This document shows, piece by piece, positions 63,101-64,000 of a stretch of 64,000 nt of DNA. The notes below the pieces were generated by a model. It was not told where the DNA came from. It was given only the letters and a program-made list of their open reading frames with translations, and searched no databases. The stretch is from Gemmatimonadota bacterium (GTDB lineage: Bacteria; Gemmatimonadota; Gemmatimonadetes; Longimicrobiales; Gaopeijiaceae). The position numbers were made by a program, and so were the translations under genes. The stretch spans positions 1-64,000 of the forward strand of contig JAPOYJ010000058.1 of the NCBI GenBank assembly GCA_026706635.1, given 5' to 3'. Numbering within the stretch: the first letter of the stretch is position 1; each line of letters opens with the position of its first letter.

Positions 63101-63495
63101 GCAACGGCCCGGCGGAGCCCACCCCCAACCGCCTTCAGCCCTACTTTCTGGCGTACGTCCACACGGACGGGAAGGTCCGCTACAGCTTCAGGCACTCGAA
63201 GCAGATCCTCGCGCTCTTCAGCGAGGCGGCGCGCGGGCACACCGAGCCGCTCCAACTACTGGTGGCGGCGTTCGATCGGGAGACGGATCACGGCCGCAAC
63301 ATGAAGCGGTACGACCGCATGGTGAAGGCGGCGGTGAGGAACACAGTCGCGGCGTTCACCCGGAATGCGCGGAAGGACCTGCTCCGCAGCCGCAGCGGGA
63401 AGCTCCCAAAACGGTCCGAACAGCCCACGGAAGCCCTGGACTTCGACCTCGTGACGTGGCTGGTGATTCGGGAGGAGGCGGTGGGTGGGAGCTGA
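60136..63495 (+). CDS. PLD-nuclease/SNF2-family helicase (defence-type)
   Basis: About 1119 residues from a TTG at 60136 (start uncertain; conserved-looking sequence begins at IVDNRTRKVGEFLERE, 60184). N-terminal phospholipase D-like domain: HGKMYYVD near 128 and TGSSNFTRRGLG. SNF2 helicase: ADSVGLGKTYTALAV near 277, LIVIDESHNFRNE near 368, LMLSATPVNTTLRDL, ATDCLSEGQNLQDCDLVVNY, and MQRLGRIDRIGS near 828. It should translocate on DNA using ATP, with a possible cleaving head. Its stop overlaps the next gene by 11 bp. Such PLD-helicase genes usually sit with methylases in phage-defence loci; no viral link is shown here. Confidence 0.85.
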   Translation: MTRDPPEASSSAATSPIVDNRTRKVGEFLEREIAPGSALSVVSAYFTIYGYGALLPQLDQIGRMRFLYGDPRGVEDVDPTDAEAKAFRLADDGGLELAQALAQKPLAQACSEWIREKVDIRTLRQANLLHGKMYYVDRSEAGSATLTGSSNFTRRGLGLGTTPNIELNLEVRDATERTELLAWFDRLWSDDALTRDAKEDVLEALAKLGRDYAPEFVYYKTLYEVLADRLAKHIEGQQLVGGVRLHDSEIWKYLYAFQRDGAVSAINRLMRHNGCIVADSVGLGKTYTALAVIKYFEAANDRVLVLCPARLKQNWLMYAAHTAQRGNPFLADRFGYTVLAHTDLSRTSGMAGSVDLAQFNWSAFDLIVIDESHNFRNEGRDKRDDEGNLVRRSRYRRLLEEVLKGGVRTKVLMLSATPVNTTLRDLRNQIYLMTGKREDAFRAGLGVGSIQSVFASAQKQFQKWEKERSANGGHDKAALLERLGTDFLAVLDAVTIARSRRHIREHYPEVEKQIGGFPERTTPRNLTPPTDTRGQLSYEDLHDRINQFRMALYMPSTYVTDTSELEKERERLNFDQRDRERWLIGMIRVNLLKRLESSVDSFALTMERIIAKMDEMIGRIERWQARRDNTQFTLDVVQDEDDEDITTGKARSAYRLISLDHERLLADLLQDRANFDAILRRAREVTPDRDAKLIRLREVLADKFAAPSTDKEGRPNRKALVFTTFSDTAKYLYRHLEPWAKRRGAGIALIAGAAGTDASSGGRDFPGLLGRFSPRSQGRIPADAYAGEVEDPIDILIATDCLSEGQNLQDCDLVVNYDIHWNPVRLMQRLGRIDRIGSVSRAIRMVNFWPTPNLEKYLDLKNRVEARMLLADATATGADDPLGLERGGVEKARQGVEQEIAFRDQQLRRIREEALDLEDVDDGVSLSDFTLDDFLADLLNYFKRHEHELREAPPGISAVVPAASSAAARAGDAGPGAVQPGAIFCLQQRNGPAEPTPNRLQPYFLAYVHTDGKVRYSFRHSKQILALFSEAARGHTEPLQLLVAAFDRETDHGRNMKRYDRMVKAAVRNTVAAFTRNARKDLLRSRSGKLPKRSEQPTEALDFDLVTWLVIREEAVGGS

Positions 63496-64000
63496 CACCG
63501 ACCACCGCGAGGCGGTGCGAAGAGCGGTCACGGACTGCGCCGAAGGGGCTCTGCATGAACGGGCGGAGGCGCTGCTGGCAGTGCTGGGGTACCGGAGCGA
63601 GCGCCGGATTGATGTCGAAACGGTGCCTGCGGACTTTCTCGATGTGGCAGAGGCCGACAGCGACCATTTCCTCACTGACAAGCAGCGCGACCGGATCCTC
63701 CAGACGTGGGAGCACGTGGCAATGGTTCACCAGTTCACCGAAGACGAGCTCGAGGAATTCGCGCAGAAGGACCTCTTCGGGGCGTCGGCGGCTTGGCATC
63801 CTAGCCGTGCCGAGTCATTCGTCTTCTTAGCGGTGGACCTGAGGTCAGCCGACTACACTCGCGCTTCGCTCGCAACGATGACCCGCACCATCAATCGGCT
63901 CTTCCCGATGCCGGTGATCGTGTTTTATCGCCACGAGCGTCCCGAGAGCGGAGTGGCGCTGACCCTAGCAGTGGTCCACCGTAGACCCCACAAGCGCCAT
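63485..64000 (+). CDS. N-terminal part of a probable Eco57I-like methylase of the helicase system (cut by right edge)
   Basis: 172 codons open to the window end from a GTG at 63485 that overlaps the helicase stop. DYTRASLATMTRTINRLFPM followed by VIVFYRHERPESG and LTLAVVHRRPHKR resembles, from memory, the N-terminal region found before Eco57I-type restriction-modification methylase domains. The catalytic part lies beyond the window, so the assignment is tentative. Confidence 0.6.
   Translation, partial: MGADTDHREAVRRAVTDCAEGALHERAEALLAVLGYRSERRIDVETVPADFLDVAEADSDHFLTDKQRDRILQTWEHVAMVHQFTEDELEEFAQKDLFGASAAWHPSRAESFVFLAVDLRSADYTRASLATMTRTINRLFPMPVIVFYRHERPESGVALTLAVVHRRPHKRH

Noticed and set aside
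1-64000. CRISPR arrays, tRNA, rRNA and transposases
   Set aside because: Looked for; no regularly spaced repeats of array type, no tRNA-like T-loop context and no transposase motifs were found.

Overview
This is a GC-rich (high 60s percent by eye) stretch of a Gram-negative bacterial chromosome. Lipoprotein signal peptides, a cell-wall recycling locus, six-bladed beta-propeller lipoproteins and several DUF4143-type ATPases fit a Gemmatimonadota-like heterotroph, perhaps host associated. That taxonomic guess comes from gene content only and is weak. I saw no rRNA, tRNA, transposase or CRISPR array.

Layout. 1-7.6 kb (minus strand): edge-cut zinc metalloprotease lipoprotein, YgfZ-like folate protein, SirB1-type protein, DUF2157 membrane protein and galactokinase. 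7.7-14.7 kb (plus): tryptophan breakdown through 2-aminobenzoyl-CoA: RidA, a crotonase, an acyl-CoA dehydrogenase, a monooxygenase/reductase fusion, tryptophan 2,3-dioxygenase and kynureninase. 14.7-19.9 kb: a decayed nuclease-like fragment, a beta-propeller lipoprotein, a propeller remnant and two DUF4143 ATPases.

19.9-36.4 kb is the most striking part. CysD and a CysN-CysC fusion (PAPS synthesis, plus strand) end facing a four-gene minus-strand operon: permease with an ATPase-like tail, reducing type I polyketide synthase, thioester reductase-sulfotransferase fusion, and B12/radical SAM protein. Together they look like a route to a sulfated, possibly methyl-branched, polyketide or lipid. 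Both cysNC and the polyketide synthase carry a single-base frameshift.

36.7-48.4 kb: a BCCT transporter, then a MurNAc/GlcNAc recycling locus (NamZ, two GH3 hexosaminidases, one fused to a beta-lactamase-like domain, a sodium:solute symporter and a BadF-type sugar kinase). 48.4-64 kb is an accessory, defence-like region: a duplicated pair of novel small-protein genes, an EEP phosphodiesterase, a DUF4143 ATPase plus a decayed copy, a DUF1156 methylase with a PD-(D/E)XK nuclease, an AT-richer membrane-protein/nuclease pair, and a PLD-SNF2 helicase followed by an edge-cut protein that may be an Eco57I-like methylase.

Regulation. Four copies of a 37-bp element made of two 16-bp dyads 21 bp apart lie beside otherwise unrelated genes, including tryptophan dioxygenase, YgfZ and the symporter. 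Other AT-rich tandem or palindromic elements precede the ATPase genes. Several genes appear to start at CTG.
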